From: Cyanobacteria bacterium OH_CBB_238
Lineage (GTDB): Bacteria > Cyanobacteriota > Vampirovibrionia > Gastranaerophilales > Gastranaerophilaceae
Assembly: GCA_023409995.1 (NCBI GenBank)
Contig: JAEYQN010000179.1
Location: forward strand, 1 to 30,362
DNA length: 30,362 bases
Direction of reading: 5' to 3'
Part shown: positions 17,182 through 24,982 of the stretch, in pieces
How positions within the stretch are numbered: the stretch's first letter is position 1
Layout: the number at the start of each line of letters is the position of its first letter
Position numbers and translations under genes: made by a program
Notes under the pieces: generated by a model
What the model was told of the DNA's origin: nothing
The model's database searches: none
Seen by the model: only the letters and a program-made list of their open reading frames with translations

Positions 17182-19585
17182 AACCTATTAATTGATATAT
17201 TTCCTCAATTTCACAATTTACAAGGTTCTTTTTAAATATTTTTATTTTTTCAATTTCTGTATCTAAATCAGAATAATAATCACTTTGTTTTAGTTTTTTT
17301 AATTCAATTGATTCACCCAAAGATATTTTATATTTCCCAGGTTCAATTTGCTCCGCGGAGAAGAAGTCAAACTGATTAAACAATTTGAATACTAATTCCA
17401 CAGAAGCATTTGTTGTATTTAATGCTTTAGCAACTTCTTCAACATGGATGATTCCTGCTCGATTATTAACAGCAAACTTAAACATGCCAGAAACTGTTTT
17501 TACGAACTCATCTGTATTCATACTATTTACTTCGAAATTCATAAAATGTATCATTTTAGCTTTTGCAGCCAAAACAATTTCATTCAACAATTCTTTATTC
17601 GGGGGACAATCAAAAAACATTATCTGATCAGACAGCTCTGGAAGGTTCATTCTATTACATATAGTACAATTTTTTCCAATAAGGCTTTTTATTCTTCCTT
17701 GGGTTTTTGCCGATTCAGCAAATAATGATATTTTTTTGCCTGATGTACTGATATAATCCGCAACCTGATCTATAATATCAACCTTTTGTCTATGGTCTAA
17801 AACCTTATATGTTTTCTCCAAGTTATCTTCAGAGGGAGAATCAATAACATCTCCTCTTATATCTTTGACATCCAATTGGATTGTGGTTTTACCGTTAAAA
17901 CTATTGATTTTAGGATAGAAAGCAATATCCAAAAGCGAATCTATAGAAGCGCTAAAATCAGGATAATTCCACTTAACACATTCAAATATTTGAGAACTCT
18001 CTCCCATAAGAAACATTTTTAGATGATTTGCATTTTGTCCCATCATCTTATATTGGGATAATCTTAAATTAGTCAGAGAGAATAATGGCGGCTGATTTTG
18101 AGCCCCAAACGGTTCCATTTTTGAAATTTCAGAAATTAACCCATGAGAAACATCCTCAGGAGATAGCTCCATATCAATATTAACAATAGGAGTGAGATCC
18201 ATTCCAATAGTTACTTCTTTTATTGAAGCGTCCAATCTGGTCTTAAAAGTTGTGAAAGATATTATTTTTTCATCAAAACTAAAGCCGGCAGCCATATAAT
18301 GTCCACCAAACCCTAAAAAACAATCAGAATGCATCGATAGCACATCATATACATTAATACCACTGATACTTCTGCACGAACATCTTATTACAGAAGAATC
18401 TGGAGAATCTTTTGTCATTAAAAAAACAGGTTTATTATATTTTTCAATAAGCTTAGATGCCACAATTCCAATTATTCCAATATGCCACTCTTCATTAAAA
18501 AGTATTATAGAAGAACCACTTGATTCACCAAGAGAATCAATCATTGCAACCGCTTCTAAATAAGTTTCATCACAAAGCGATTGGCGTTGAGAATTCATTT
18601 CATTCAACTCAGCAGCACAGTCATTAACCACACTGATTTCATCTGAAACTAAAAGCCTAAAAGCAAGTTCGGCACTACCTAAGCGTCCTGAGGCATTCAA
18701 TCTTGGTGCAATTGAAAAAGCGATTGTCTCTGAATTTGCGCTATCTATTTTACTTACACCCGCAACTTTAAGCAATGAATCTATACCAAGGTGCTTAGAG
18801 GCCCGAATATGAGACAACCCCATTTGAACAAAACATCTATTTTCACCAAGCAATGGCACAAGATCAGCCACAGTTCCAACAGCAACTAATGGCAATATTT
18901 CATCAATAAAATCTATATCGCCAAAAGATTCCAGTAATGCGCACGAAAGCTTAAAAGCAACGCCCACTCCAGCCAAATAATTCAATGACTCTAGCTCTTC
19001 AACCGTCAAATCTTCGACCAGAGCATCTTTAGCCTTAGGGTTTAAAATAGCGAAGGCTGGTGGTAATTCGTCAGGAGCCTCATGGTGATCAGTAATTATA
19101 ATGTCTGTTTTAAATCCATTTGCAAACTGAACTTCTTTAACATCACTTATAGCACAATCAACGGTGATGATTAACTTAGATTTCTTCTTCGAAATTATAT
19201 TAATTAAAGCTTTTGTATTTAGCCCATGACTTTCTGTTTCCCTATCCGGTAAATAAAAATCAACATTTGCACCAATTTGCTTTAATGTTTTATACAAAAC
19301 AGCACAAGAAGTTATGCCATCAGCATCAAAGTCTCCATAAACGGTTATATTTTCCTCATTATCAACAGCCTTTTTTATACGACTTACGACCTTTTCCATA
19401 TCAGAAAAAGCATATGGCGAAGTAATATTCATTTTTAAAGGGTTTAAAAAGTCATTTATTTTTGAAACTGAATCAATACCTCTACTTAGCAATAGCTGAG
19501 CAAGTATTGTGCTTCCTGTTAACTCAACTATTTTAGGATCAATTTGCTGTTTTTCTCTTATTTTCCAGAGTTTTTTCAAAATCAC
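17180..19585 (-). CDS. recJ: Single-stranded-DNA-specific 5'-3' exonuclease RecJ
   Basis: 801 residues from GTG 19585. TTG 19579 is a better start on spacing: AAGGGA is 7 bases before it but only 2 before the GTG; the first two residues differ only. DHH-family nuclease acting in recombination and repair. Motifs: 'YGDFDADGITS' (near 85), 'TVDCAISD', 'ITDHHEAPDELPP' (DHH near 165), 'VGTVADLVPLLGENR', 'APRLNASGRLGSAELAF', and the DHHA1 'GFGGHYMAAGF' (near 426), all with their metal-binding Asp/His. An OB-like part follows. The last 230 residues or so form an extra C-terminal region, as in the long RecJ of Bacillus-type bacteria; E. coli RecJ has only 577 residues. Confidence 0.95.
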   Translation of the reverse strand: MILKKLWKIREKQQIDPKIVELTGSTILAQLLLSRGIDSVSKINDFLNPLKMNITSPYAFSDMEKVVSRIKKAVDNEENITVYGDFDADGITSCAVLYKTLKQIGANVDFYLPDRETESHGLNTKALINIISKKKSKLIITVDCAISDVKEVQFANGFKTDIIITDHHEAPDELPPAFAILNPKAKDALVEDLTVEELESLNYLAGVGVAFKLSCALLESFGDIDFIDEILPLVAVGTVADLVPLLGENRCFVQMGLSHIRASKHLGIDSLLKVAGVSKIDSANSETIAFSIAPRLNASGRLGSAELAFRLLVSDEISVVNDCAAELNEMNSQRQSLCDETYLEAVAMIDSLGESSGSSIILFNEEWHIGIIGIVASKLIEKYNKPVFLMTKDSPDSSVIRCSCRSISGINVYDVLSMHSDCFLGFGGHYMAAGFSFDEKIISFTTFKTRLDASIKEVTIGMDLTPIVNIDMELSPEDVSHGLISEISKMEPFGAQNQPPLFSLTNLRLSQYKMMGQNANHLKMFLMGESSQIFECVKWNYPDFSASIDSLLDIAFYPKINSFNGKTTIQLDVKDIRGDVIDSPSEDNLEKTYKVLDHRQKVDIIDQVADYISTSGKKISLFAESAKTQGRIKSLIGKNCTICNRMNLPELSDQIMFFDCPPNKELLNEIVLAAKAKMIHFMNFEVNSMNTDEFVKTVSGMFKFAVNNRAGIIHVEEVAKALNTTNASVELVFKLFNQFDFFSAEQIEPGKYKISLGESIELKKLKQSDYYSDLDTEIEKIKIFKKNLVNCEIEEIYQLIG

Positions 19586-19603
19586 ATTCCCTTAATTATT
19601 TGA

Positions 19604-19626
19604 GGGATGCTCATAATGAACATCCC
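19604..19626. repeat. 23-bp near-palindrome just upstream of recJ
   Basis: GGGATGcTCAT / ATGAaCATCCC around one central base, a single mismatch. It lies between the stop of the small duplicated protein (19649) and the ribosome site of recJ. No T run follows on either strand, so it is not a standard terminator; it may be an operator or an mRNA hairpin. Confidence 0.5.
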
Positions 19627-19648
19627 ATTTCAAATTAACATATTATAA

Positions 19649-20038
19649 TTAGATCTTTTCCAAATCATCATCTGATTCACTCAGATCTTTATCTTCTTTG
19701 ATTTTATCAATGACAATCTTTGCCATTTCCTTTGCAATTACTTTTTGAGTTTGAACAGGACAGTTCTCTAACATATTAATAGCAGCCCTCAAGGTTCTAT
19801 CTATGTCGTACCATCTGCCGCCTCTTTCAACAATACCATCATCAACTGCTTCTATAATATCTTCAACATCAGAAAATTCACTATATGCCATATTGTGCTC
19901 AACAATTATTTTAATAAGATTTAATGCAACTTTAATTTGAGTTTCATCATCAGATTCTTCCAATGTTTTCATAGAACGAGAAAGGATAGGATCCTTGTCA
20001 TACCATCTTCTTGCATTTTCACTATATTCTTCACGCAT
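19649..20038 (-). CDS. Small conserved-looking protein with an internal duplication
   Basis: 129 residues, not recognised. In-frame ATGs exist at 20065 and 20056, but ATG 20038 has a perfect AGGAGGT at good spacing, so I use it. The protein is soluble, acidic and mostly helical, and contains two related ~38-residue units, one starting 'RWYDKDPILSRSMKTLE' and the second 'RWYDIDRTLRAAINMLE'. Both continue with a Thr-Gln dipeptide and a 'K-I-V/I' helix, about 67 residues apart. The C-terminus is Asp/Glu/Ser-rich. No catalytic motif is visible. It lies 57 bases after fixX with its own possible promoter, and before recJ. Strong translation signals suggest an abundant product. Confidence 0.75.
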   Translation of the reverse strand: MREEYSENARRWYDKDPILSRSMKTLEESDDETQIKVALNLIKIIVEHNMAYSEFSDVEDIIEAVDDGIVERGGRWYDIDRTLRAAINMLENCPVQTQKVIAKEMAKIVIDKIKEDKDLSESDDDLEKI

Positions 20039-20039
20039 A

Positions 20040-20076
20040 ATTACCTCCTGTTGCATTACCTCCAATATTTATTATA
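20040..20076 (-). promoter_or_regulatory. Candidate -10 element and duplicated Shine-Dalgarno before the 129-residue protein
   Basis: A perfect TATAAT (20076-20071 on the minus strand) lies about 33 bases before the start at 20038, but the -35 region is poor. Between it and the start, the 9-mer GGAGGTAAT occurs twice with 15-base periodicity (20063-20055 and 20048-20040); only the second is well spaced for the chosen ATG. Confidence 0.4.
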
Positions 20077-20095
20077 GAGGCTCATTTTCTAAACA

Positions 20096-20395
20096 CTAAC
20101 CTTGCTTAAACCGAACACCATAACCGGCTCTTGGATATCTCCAGTCGATATTATTCTTTTCGCAGGCTATTTTACAAGCACCGCACTCCAAGCAATTTTC
20201 ATATCTTACTTGCAATTTCTGTTCTGTTGTATCCCAGCAATAAACATTAGCGGGGCAGACATATGTACAAAACTTTTCTTTGCATTTAAAGCATTTTTCT
20301 TGTTTAACAATTAAATGGCTTTCAGAATCACAAGTATACTTTACACTAAATAATTTGTCATCAATATTTTCAGGAATTAAATTTTCTTCGTTCAT
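20096..20395 (-). CDS. fixX: FixX-type ferredoxin-like protein
   Basis: 99 residues. Electron carrier partner of FixC in the pathway from electron-transfer flavoprotein to the quinone pool or to another low-potential acceptor. Cysteines: C35-x2-C38-x4-C43-x3-C47-P and C68-x2-C71-x2-C74-x3-C78 ('CLECGACKIACE'), enough for two [4Fe-4S] clusters; E. coli FixX has only about four Cys. The family C-terminus 'WRYPRAGYGVRFKQG' is present. The ATG is one base after the fixC stop (TAAAATG), so translation is coupled. FixA and FixB, the flavoprotein subunits, are not encoded in this window. Confidence 0.92.
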   Translation of the reverse strand: MNEENLIPENIDDKLFSVKYTCDSESHLIVKQEKCFKCKEKFCTYVCPANVYCWDTTEQKLQVRYENCLECGACKIACEKNNIDWRYPRAGYGVRFKQG

Positions 20396-20396
20396 T

Positions 20397-21698
20397 TTAT
20401 TTTAATACCCCTATAATTAATCTAAATCCATCATATATATCTTTTACCAATTGAGATATTTTTCTATCTTTTACAAAACCTTTAATAAACCTACGGAATT
20501 TAACTTTTTTTGCAATACTGTCCACTCTGGTAAAAGCATCAAAAAATTCACAAATTTTTCTAGGATAATATCCAAGATACGACTCCGAATTAGAATGAAC
20601 TATATCAATAACATCTTTATAGGATTTTAAGTCTTTCATTAAAAAGCTTTTTTCAAGTTTATCTTGGTACAGCGCCAACATATTAGACGAAAAATCATTA
20701 TTATCAATAGCTTCAATGGCAGTCTCGGCAGCTAATTTACCACTAATCATAGCAAGATTAGTCCCTTCCCAATGAACATTATTTACCAGCATAGCAGAAT
20801 CACCAACAACCATAACCCCATCAGCATAAAGCTTGGGAACAGACTTATAACCTCCCTCAGGAATCATATGGGCTGAATATTCTAATAATTCTCCACCTTT
20901 TATAAGCGAACTAACTGCAGGATGTTTTTTTAACTGATTTAACAAGTCATACGGTTTTAATCTTCGTTTTTTCAATTCATCTAAAGTTATCCCAAGACCA
21001 ATACTAACTGATTCCTTATTTGTGTATATATAACCTAAGCCAAGCATTCCCAACATTGGCCCACCAATTAACTCGCAAACACATCCTGAGTTTTCATCCA
21101 AATTGAATCTATCTTCAATTACTGATTTTGGTAGTTTAATAACTTCTTTTATCCCAACTGCAACAGCGGAATCTTTAATTTCTTTTCTAAGCCCAATTTG
21201 CTTAGCCAAAAGAGAATTGACTCCGTCAGCAATAATAACTATATCAGCAAAGAACTCTTCTATATCTGTTCTAATGCCAATTACTTTGCCATTCTTTTTA
21301 ATTAATTCACGAACAACTGTAGATGGAGCTAAGAAAACTCCAGCCTTCTTGGCTTCTTCAGCGCACCACCTATCCCACTTTGCTCTAATAACAGTAAAAC
21401 TATTATAAGCACCTTTTTCGGGATTTTGATAATTAATAGAAGTAGAATCTGCATCACTCATCAAAATATATTTATGTTGATTATTATGCCTTTCAATTGG
21501 AGCTGTCTCCCAAAAAGAAGGAAAAATTTCGCTAGTTGGTCTTGCATAAATAGCACCACCAAACATATTTTTGCTACCGGAAAACTCACCTCTTTCAACA
21601 ACTAGCACAGCTTTACCAGCTCTTGCAAGAATAATTCCGGCACTGATTCCAGCTGGTCCACCACCAACAACAATTACATCGACTTTATTATCTACCAT
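20397..21698 (-). CDS. fixC: FixC-type FAD-dependent oxidoreductase (ETF-quinone oxidoreductase homologue)
   Basis: 433 residues. An N-terminal Rossmann FAD motif 'DVIVVGGGPAGISAG' is followed by an Arg/Glu-containing second segment ('LVVERGEFSGSKNMFGG'). A 'VIIADGVNSLLAKQIG' strand-turn and the C-terminal FAD motif 'GVMVVGDSAMLVNNVHWEGT' follow, all diagnostic of the geranylgeranyl reductase/FixC group. With FixX it should pass electrons from an electron-transfer flavoprotein. No nitrogen-fixation genes are nearby, so an anaerobic bifurcation or fatty-acid/amino-acid redox role is more likely. A good promoter (21726-21755) lies just upstream, so fixC-fixX form their own transcript. Confidence 0.93.
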   Translation of the reverse strand: MVDNKVDVIVVGGGPAGISAGIILARAGKAVLVVERGEFSGSKNMFGGAIYARPTSEIFPSFWETAPIERHNNQHKYILMSDADSTSINYQNPEKGAYNSFTVIRAKWDRWCAEEAKKAGVFLAPSTVVRELIKKNGKVIGIRTDIEEFFADIVIIADGVNSLLAKQIGLRKEIKDSAVAVGIKEVIKLPKSVIEDRFNLDENSGCVCELIGGPMLGMLGLGYIYTNKESVSIGLGITLDELKKRRLKPYDLLNQLKKHPAVSSLIKGGELLEYSAHMIPEGGYKSVPKLYADGVMVVGDSAMLVNNVHWEGTNLAMISGKLAAETAIEAIDNNDFSSNMLALYQDKLEKSFLMKDLKSYKDVIDIVHSNSESYLGYYPRKICEFFDAFTRVDSIAKKVKFRRFIKGFVKDRKISQLVKDIYDGFRLIIGVLK

Positions 21699-21725
21699 AA
21701 AATTTTACCCGAATCTAACAGGTAA

Positions 21726-21755
21726 ATTATACAATCAAAAACACTAGTATAGCAA
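21726..21755 (-). promoter_or_regulatory. Likely sigma70-type promoter of fixC-fixX
   Basis: Minus strand: -35 TTGCTA (21755-21750), 18-bp spacer, perfect -10 TATAAT (21731-21726), predicted leader about 20 nt before ATG 21698. It lies in the 62-base gap after the last GNAT-like gene and explains how fixCX can be expressed separately from that array. Confidence 0.5.
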
Positions 21756-21760
21756 TTACT

Positions 21761-22489
21761 TTACTTAACTAAAAAATTTATAAAATCTTTCCACTTCGGG
21801 CTAGAACTTTTTATCTCATACTTTTCTTCTACCCTATTTATAAAATAATCATAATTCTCAATGTTTAACTCATATTTAGGAGTAAATGACGATCCCAAAA
21901 GTCTTTTAAAACCCATTTTTTTATAAAAAGACTCATTGCTTGTGAATAATTCCACAGTTTTCTTCTTATTTTTCTTTGCCAATTTAACCAAACCATATAA
22001 ACCTAACTCTCCTGAGCCCCTGACTTCAGGATTAATAGCTCGTACTATGTTAGACTTTGATTCAATAAAGGAAATAAAAAGTGGTTCCTCTTTTGTCTTT
22101 TTTGAAATTTTATCAACTTGCATCAAGCAAGTTATTCTGTCCGAAAGATTTTTTATTCCATCATCCAACAATTCAATTACATAAAATGAATCCGAGGTAG
22201 ATTTATTCAAAAAGTAGCCTGCCATATTTCCAAAATAATCACTATTTTTAGATTCTTGTGCTTTTATTTTTTTTATAGCTTCAATATCAATATGAGAATT
22301 ACTGTCCAGTTTTGAAAATAACGCTGGAACTAAATTATATCTACCATCTGGCATCAATTTCTTAATTTTCAACTTATAAATCGGTTGACTTTTAAATGCT
22401 ACCGTATTTATTGATGTTGAACGGCTCGGATTGTTTTTTGTGGAAAAACTTTCACAACGCATTTTAATATTAGATTTCTGGATATTCAT
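21761..22489 (-). CDS. GNAT-like acetyltransferase paralogue 1
   Basis: 242 residues. A Ser/Asn-rich N-terminus (1-28) without a signal peptide is followed by 'VAFKSQPIY' (30-38). The core shares with its neighbours 'PALFSK', 'SFYVIE', 'KNLSDRITCLMQ', the acetyl-CoA loop-like 'RGSGELGLYG' (157-166) and 'SFYKKMGF' (187-194), the last two matching GNAT motifs A and B. The C-terminal helix contains 'YDYFINRVEEKYEI', again common to all four. By GNAT logic it would transfer an acyl group from acyl-CoA to an amine; the substrate is unknown. It lies 13 bases after paralogue 2. There is only a weak ribosome site. Confidence 0.75.
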   Translation of the reverse strand: MNIQKSNIKMRCESFSTKNNPSRSTSINTVAFKSQPIYKLKIKKLMPDGRYNLVPALFSKLDSNSHIDIEAIKKIKAQESKNSDYFGNMAGYFLNKSTSDSFYVIELLDDGIKNLSDRITCLMQVDKISKKTKEEPLFISFIESKSNIVRAINPEVRGSGELGLYGLVKLAKKNKKKTVELFTSNESFYKKMGFKRLLGSSFTPKYELNIENYDYFINRVEEKYEIKSSSPKWKDFINFLVK

Positions 22490-22502
22490 TTCAACTCACA
22501 AT

Positions 22503-23237
22503 TTAAGACATTTTGTATTTAAGTTTAAGCAAATTTAAGTACAAGTCATAATCCTCTTTTTTCAGTTCATACAATTGCTCTCCACTTGAAGATTCAAACT
22601 TTTTAAAGCCTGTTTTTTCGTAAAATGAATCTGATGTAGATCTAAGGCTAACTTTTTCATAACCATGACTTCTTGCCACTCTGACTGCCCCAAACAAAGA
22701 CATTTCTCCAGAGCCTTTTATTTTTTCCGTTGCATTTCTTACCTGATTAGGGTTAACTTCTAAAAATTTTATAGAAAATGGTTTTTTCCCGTTAAACCAC
22801 TTAGGAACTGATGTTTGCATAAGACAAATGATTCTATCAGCAAGATTTTTGGCACCATTATCTTTTTCAATAACATAAAAGGCTTCTGAAGACAGGCCTG
22901 ATAAGAAATCTCCTGCCATCGCACTATAGTATTTTGTTTTATCAGACAAATCATCTTTTAGCTTCATCACAGCATTCCAGTCTACCGTGGACCGAGAAGT
23001 TATGTAGGAAAAAAATGCAGGCATTAACTCCTGTTCTCCTTTATGATTAACTTTTACCAAATTAACGTTGTACAGTGGCAAACTTTTAAATGAAATTTTA
23101 TTCTTACTAAAAGAATTCTTCGGAATAACTTGCATATCAGGCTTATTGTTCTTTTGTACAAAGCTTGTAGCTGAACTAGCAGTAATATTATATTTAATTG
23201 AGTTATTGTTATTAAGTTTCATAGTCTGAGTAAACAT
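22503..23237 (-). CDS. GNAT-like acetyltransferase paralogue 2
   Basis: 244 residues. An Asn/Ser/Lys-rich N-terminal tail of about 45 residues leads into 'ISFKSLPLY' (48-56). Core landmarks: 'LMPAFFSY', 'AFYVIEKD', 'KNLADRIICLMQ', 'KGSGEMSLFGAV' (174-185, GNAT motif A region), 'SFYEKTGF' (204-211, motif B) and the C-terminal 'EDYDLYLNLLKLKYKM'. These features are closest to paralogues 1 and 4. The start is uncertain (ATG 23237 or ATG 23222); neither has a Shine-Dalgarno site. It sits 36 bases after paralogue 3 on the same strand. Enzymatic activity is plausible because both acetyl-CoA motifs are kept. The target is unknown. Confidence 0.75.
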   Translation of the reverse strand: MFTQTMKLNNNNSIKYNITASSATSFVQKNNKPDMQVIPKNSFSKNKISFKSLPLYNVNLVKVNHKGEQELMPAFFSYITSRSTVDWNAVMKLKDDLSDKTKYYSAMAGDFLSGLSSEAFYVIEKDNGAKNLADRIICLMQTSVPKWFNGKKPFSIKFLEVNPNQVRNATEKIKGSGEMSLFGAVRVARSHGYEKVSLRSTSDSFYEKTGFKKFESSSGEQLYELKKEDYDLYLNLLKLKYKMS

Positions 23238-23273
23238 ACTAAATATTTATTCTTGATTAAATTTTACGTAATT

Positions 23274-23987
23274 TTAAGAAATGTTATACTTTTCTTTCAT
23301 CTTGCTCAAAAATGTATCATAATTTGCTGAATGAATCTGATATAAATTTTTAAATTCTGCAAAATTTTCATTTTGGATCCACTCAGTTGAATCTATTGAC
23401 CCAATTTTAGAGTTGAAAGACACTTTTTTGTAATTATTTTGTTTTGCAATTTTAACTGCTTTATATAAACACAAATCAAGTACAGCTTCTTTATATTTTT
23501 TATTCTCGAGCAACAAGTCGTCTCTTATTTCTACCGATTTAATAAAAAATATAGATTTTAAAGAATTAGGTTGAGGTTCATCAGTTTGCATAAATGCCAC
23601 AATTTTATTTTTTCTTGGCAATTTATTATCAAGTTCTATTGTATATAAAGATAACTTAGGAACCTCACAAATAAAGTCAATCATCATTTTTATTGCTGAA
23701 TCAGAACCCCAAGGATCATTATCCAGCAACTTGTAAATAACTTGTTCATCGTCTGATGAAGATAAAGAAAGATGTCTCAACTCAACAGCTCCAAACTTAT
23801 CATCAATAATTGCTCTCTCCATCGAAGATGCCTTGAAAGATATATTAGATAAGCCATTATGCGAAGCAGGCACAAATACATCTTTGCAATATTTATTTGA
23901 GAAATTAAGAGAATAATTAATAAACGGAGGAGTATTAATCTTTTTATTTTTTACAAAATTAACATTATTAAATATTTGAATCGGCAT
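23274..23987 (-). CDS. Divergent, probably degenerate GNAT-like paralogue 3
   Basis: 237 residues. Same architecture as its neighbours: an N-terminal tail ending in 'NISFKAS' (48-54), then 'LYTIELD', 'KIVAFMQTDEP' (in place of 'DRxxCLMQ'), 'LCLYKAVKIAKQNNYKKVSF' (in place of 'LFGAVKLA...'), and the C-terminal 'YDTFLSKMKEKYNI'. The G-S-G-E turn that would hold acetyl-CoA pyrophosphate is missing, and the 'SFYEKMGF' motif has decayed to 'STEWIQNENFAEF'. The frame is intact, so it is a protein that has probably lost catalysis rather than a pseudogene. No Shine-Dalgarno site is visible before ATG 23987. A regulatory or binding role is conceivable but unproven. Confidence 0.68.
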   Translation of the reverse strand: MPIQIFNNVNFVKNKKINTPPFINYSLNFSNKYCKDVFVPASHNGLSNISFKASSMERAIIDDKFGAVELRHLSLSSSDDEQVIYKLLDNDPWGSDSAIKMMIDFICEVPKLSLYTIELDNKLPRKNKIVAFMQTDEPQPNSLKSIFFIKSVEIRDDLLLENKKYKEAVLDLCLYKAVKIAKQNNYKKVSFNSKIGSIDSTEWIQNENFAEFKNLYQIHSANYDTFLSKMKEKYNIS

Positions 23988-24033
23988 ATAAATTAGAATA
24001 CACCAATATAATATTTTTTGCTATTTATGACAA

Positions 24034-24876
24034 TCAACCAGCAATATTATATTTTTGAGATATTTTAGAGAGGAAACTATCATATTTTTCTTGTGGCAGT
24101 TCATAAATACCACCGCTATTGGGATAAATACTCATCATTTCATCTTCACCAACTCTGATAAATCCCATTTTTTCATAAAATGAGTCATTGCACGACTTTA
24201 GCCTTACCTTTTTAAAATCATTTTCGTCAGCTAACTTAACAGCCCCAAACAACGACAATTCTCCTGATCCCTTGGTTATTGCAGCACTATTATTTATAAG
24301 TTCTGGAGATGATTGCAACAAATTTATTTCTAAATATTCTTTATTTCTGCTGTATGGATTGGTAGTTTGCATTAGACATGTTGTTCGATCCCACAAATCC
24401 TTAGTCTTATCGGAATGTTCAGTAACAAAATACGATTTGCCTTCTTTTTTCTTAAGAAAATCACGCAGAATTAGCTGAGTTAAGTCATTCTCGCCTTTGT
24501 TTGCCCAGTCACTTGCTAATTCAACTAAAGTGTCAACATCTTTTTCTTCATCAACAATTAACTGGGTAAATTTCGCTGGTACAATCTTGTAGGTATCTTT
24601 ATCAACAAGTTTTTTAAGATTAATATCATATAGTGGGTTTGCACCAAATGAAACTTTCTTTTGGTTAGTTTGTTTTACCGGAGTCGAACCTTTAAAAGGA
24701 ATAACTCCATATGCACCCCTCAGCAGACTAGAAGGAATCGTATCTGTTTTAACAACATCTTTCTTAATCTCCTCTCTTTCCAAGTTTTTGATAAAAGCCT
24801 TATCATTTTTTGGACTATCTGGAGAGTATTTATAGTCTTGTACTCGAATATTCATATTTGAATCGTGTTTATTCAT
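24034..24876 (-). CDS. GNAT-like acetyltransferase paralogue 4, with the longest N-terminal tail
   Basis: 280 residues. The tail of about 70 polar residues contains two copies of the motif, 'VIPFKGS' (58-64) and 'VSFGANPLY' (75-83). The core follows: 'IVPAKFTQL', 'SYFVTEH', 'DLWDRTTCLMQ', 'TKGSGELSLFGAVKLA' (201-216, GNAT motif A region), 'SFYEKMGF' (232-239, motif B) and 'YDSFLSKISQKYNI'. It is the first gene of the minus-strand array and divergent from the amidase gene. A candidate promoter (24892-24920) would place transcription start within about 10 bases of the ATG, so the mRNA may be nearly leaderless; no Shine-Dalgarno site is present. Acyl substrate and target are unknown. Confidence 0.76.
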   Translation of the reverse strand: MNKHDSNMNIRVQDYKYSPDSPKNDKAFIKNLEREEIKKDVVKTDTIPSSLLRGAYGVIPFKGSTPVKQTNQKKVSFGANPLYDINLKKLVDKDTYKIVPAKFTQLIVDEEKDVDTLVELASDWANKGENDLTQLILRDFLKKKEGKSYFVTEHSDKTKDLWDRTTCLMQTTNPYSRNKEYLEINLLQSSPELINNSAAITKGSGELSLFGAVKLADENDFKKVRLKSCNDSFYEKMGFIRVGEDEMMSIYPNSGGIYELPQEKYDSFLSKISQKYNIAG

Positions 24877-24891
24877 ATGAATATAAAGTAT

Positions 24892-24920
24892 TTTTTAACA
24901 AAATAATTTACAAAAATCAA
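24892..24920 (-). promoter_or_regulatory. Candidate promoter of the GNAT-like array
   Basis: Minus strand: -35 TTGATT (24920-24915), 17-bp spacer, -10 TAAAAA (24897-24892). The predicted transcript start is about 9 bases before ATG 24876. The -10 match is only 4 of 6 in an AT-rich gap. Confidence 0.32.
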
Positions 24921-24947
24921 AAATAATGTTTAACTTTTTTTAACTTC

Positions 24948-24976
24948 TTGCCAGAAATAATAATTGAAAAGATAAT
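24948..24976 (+). promoter_or_regulatory. Candidate promoter of the amidase gene
   Basis: -35 TTGCCA (24948-24953), 17-bp spacer, -10 GATAAT (24971-24976). The ATG at 24983 would then lie at or very near the transcript start, which would mean a leaderless message. Weak, but it is the best match in the gap. Confidence 0.33.
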
Positions 24977-24982
24977 CAGAAA

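Noticed and set aside
23274..23987. Calling GNAT-like paralogue 3 a pseudogene
   Set aside because: The frame is intact over full length and the N- and C-terminal family motifs are kept; only the CoA-binding motifs are lost.
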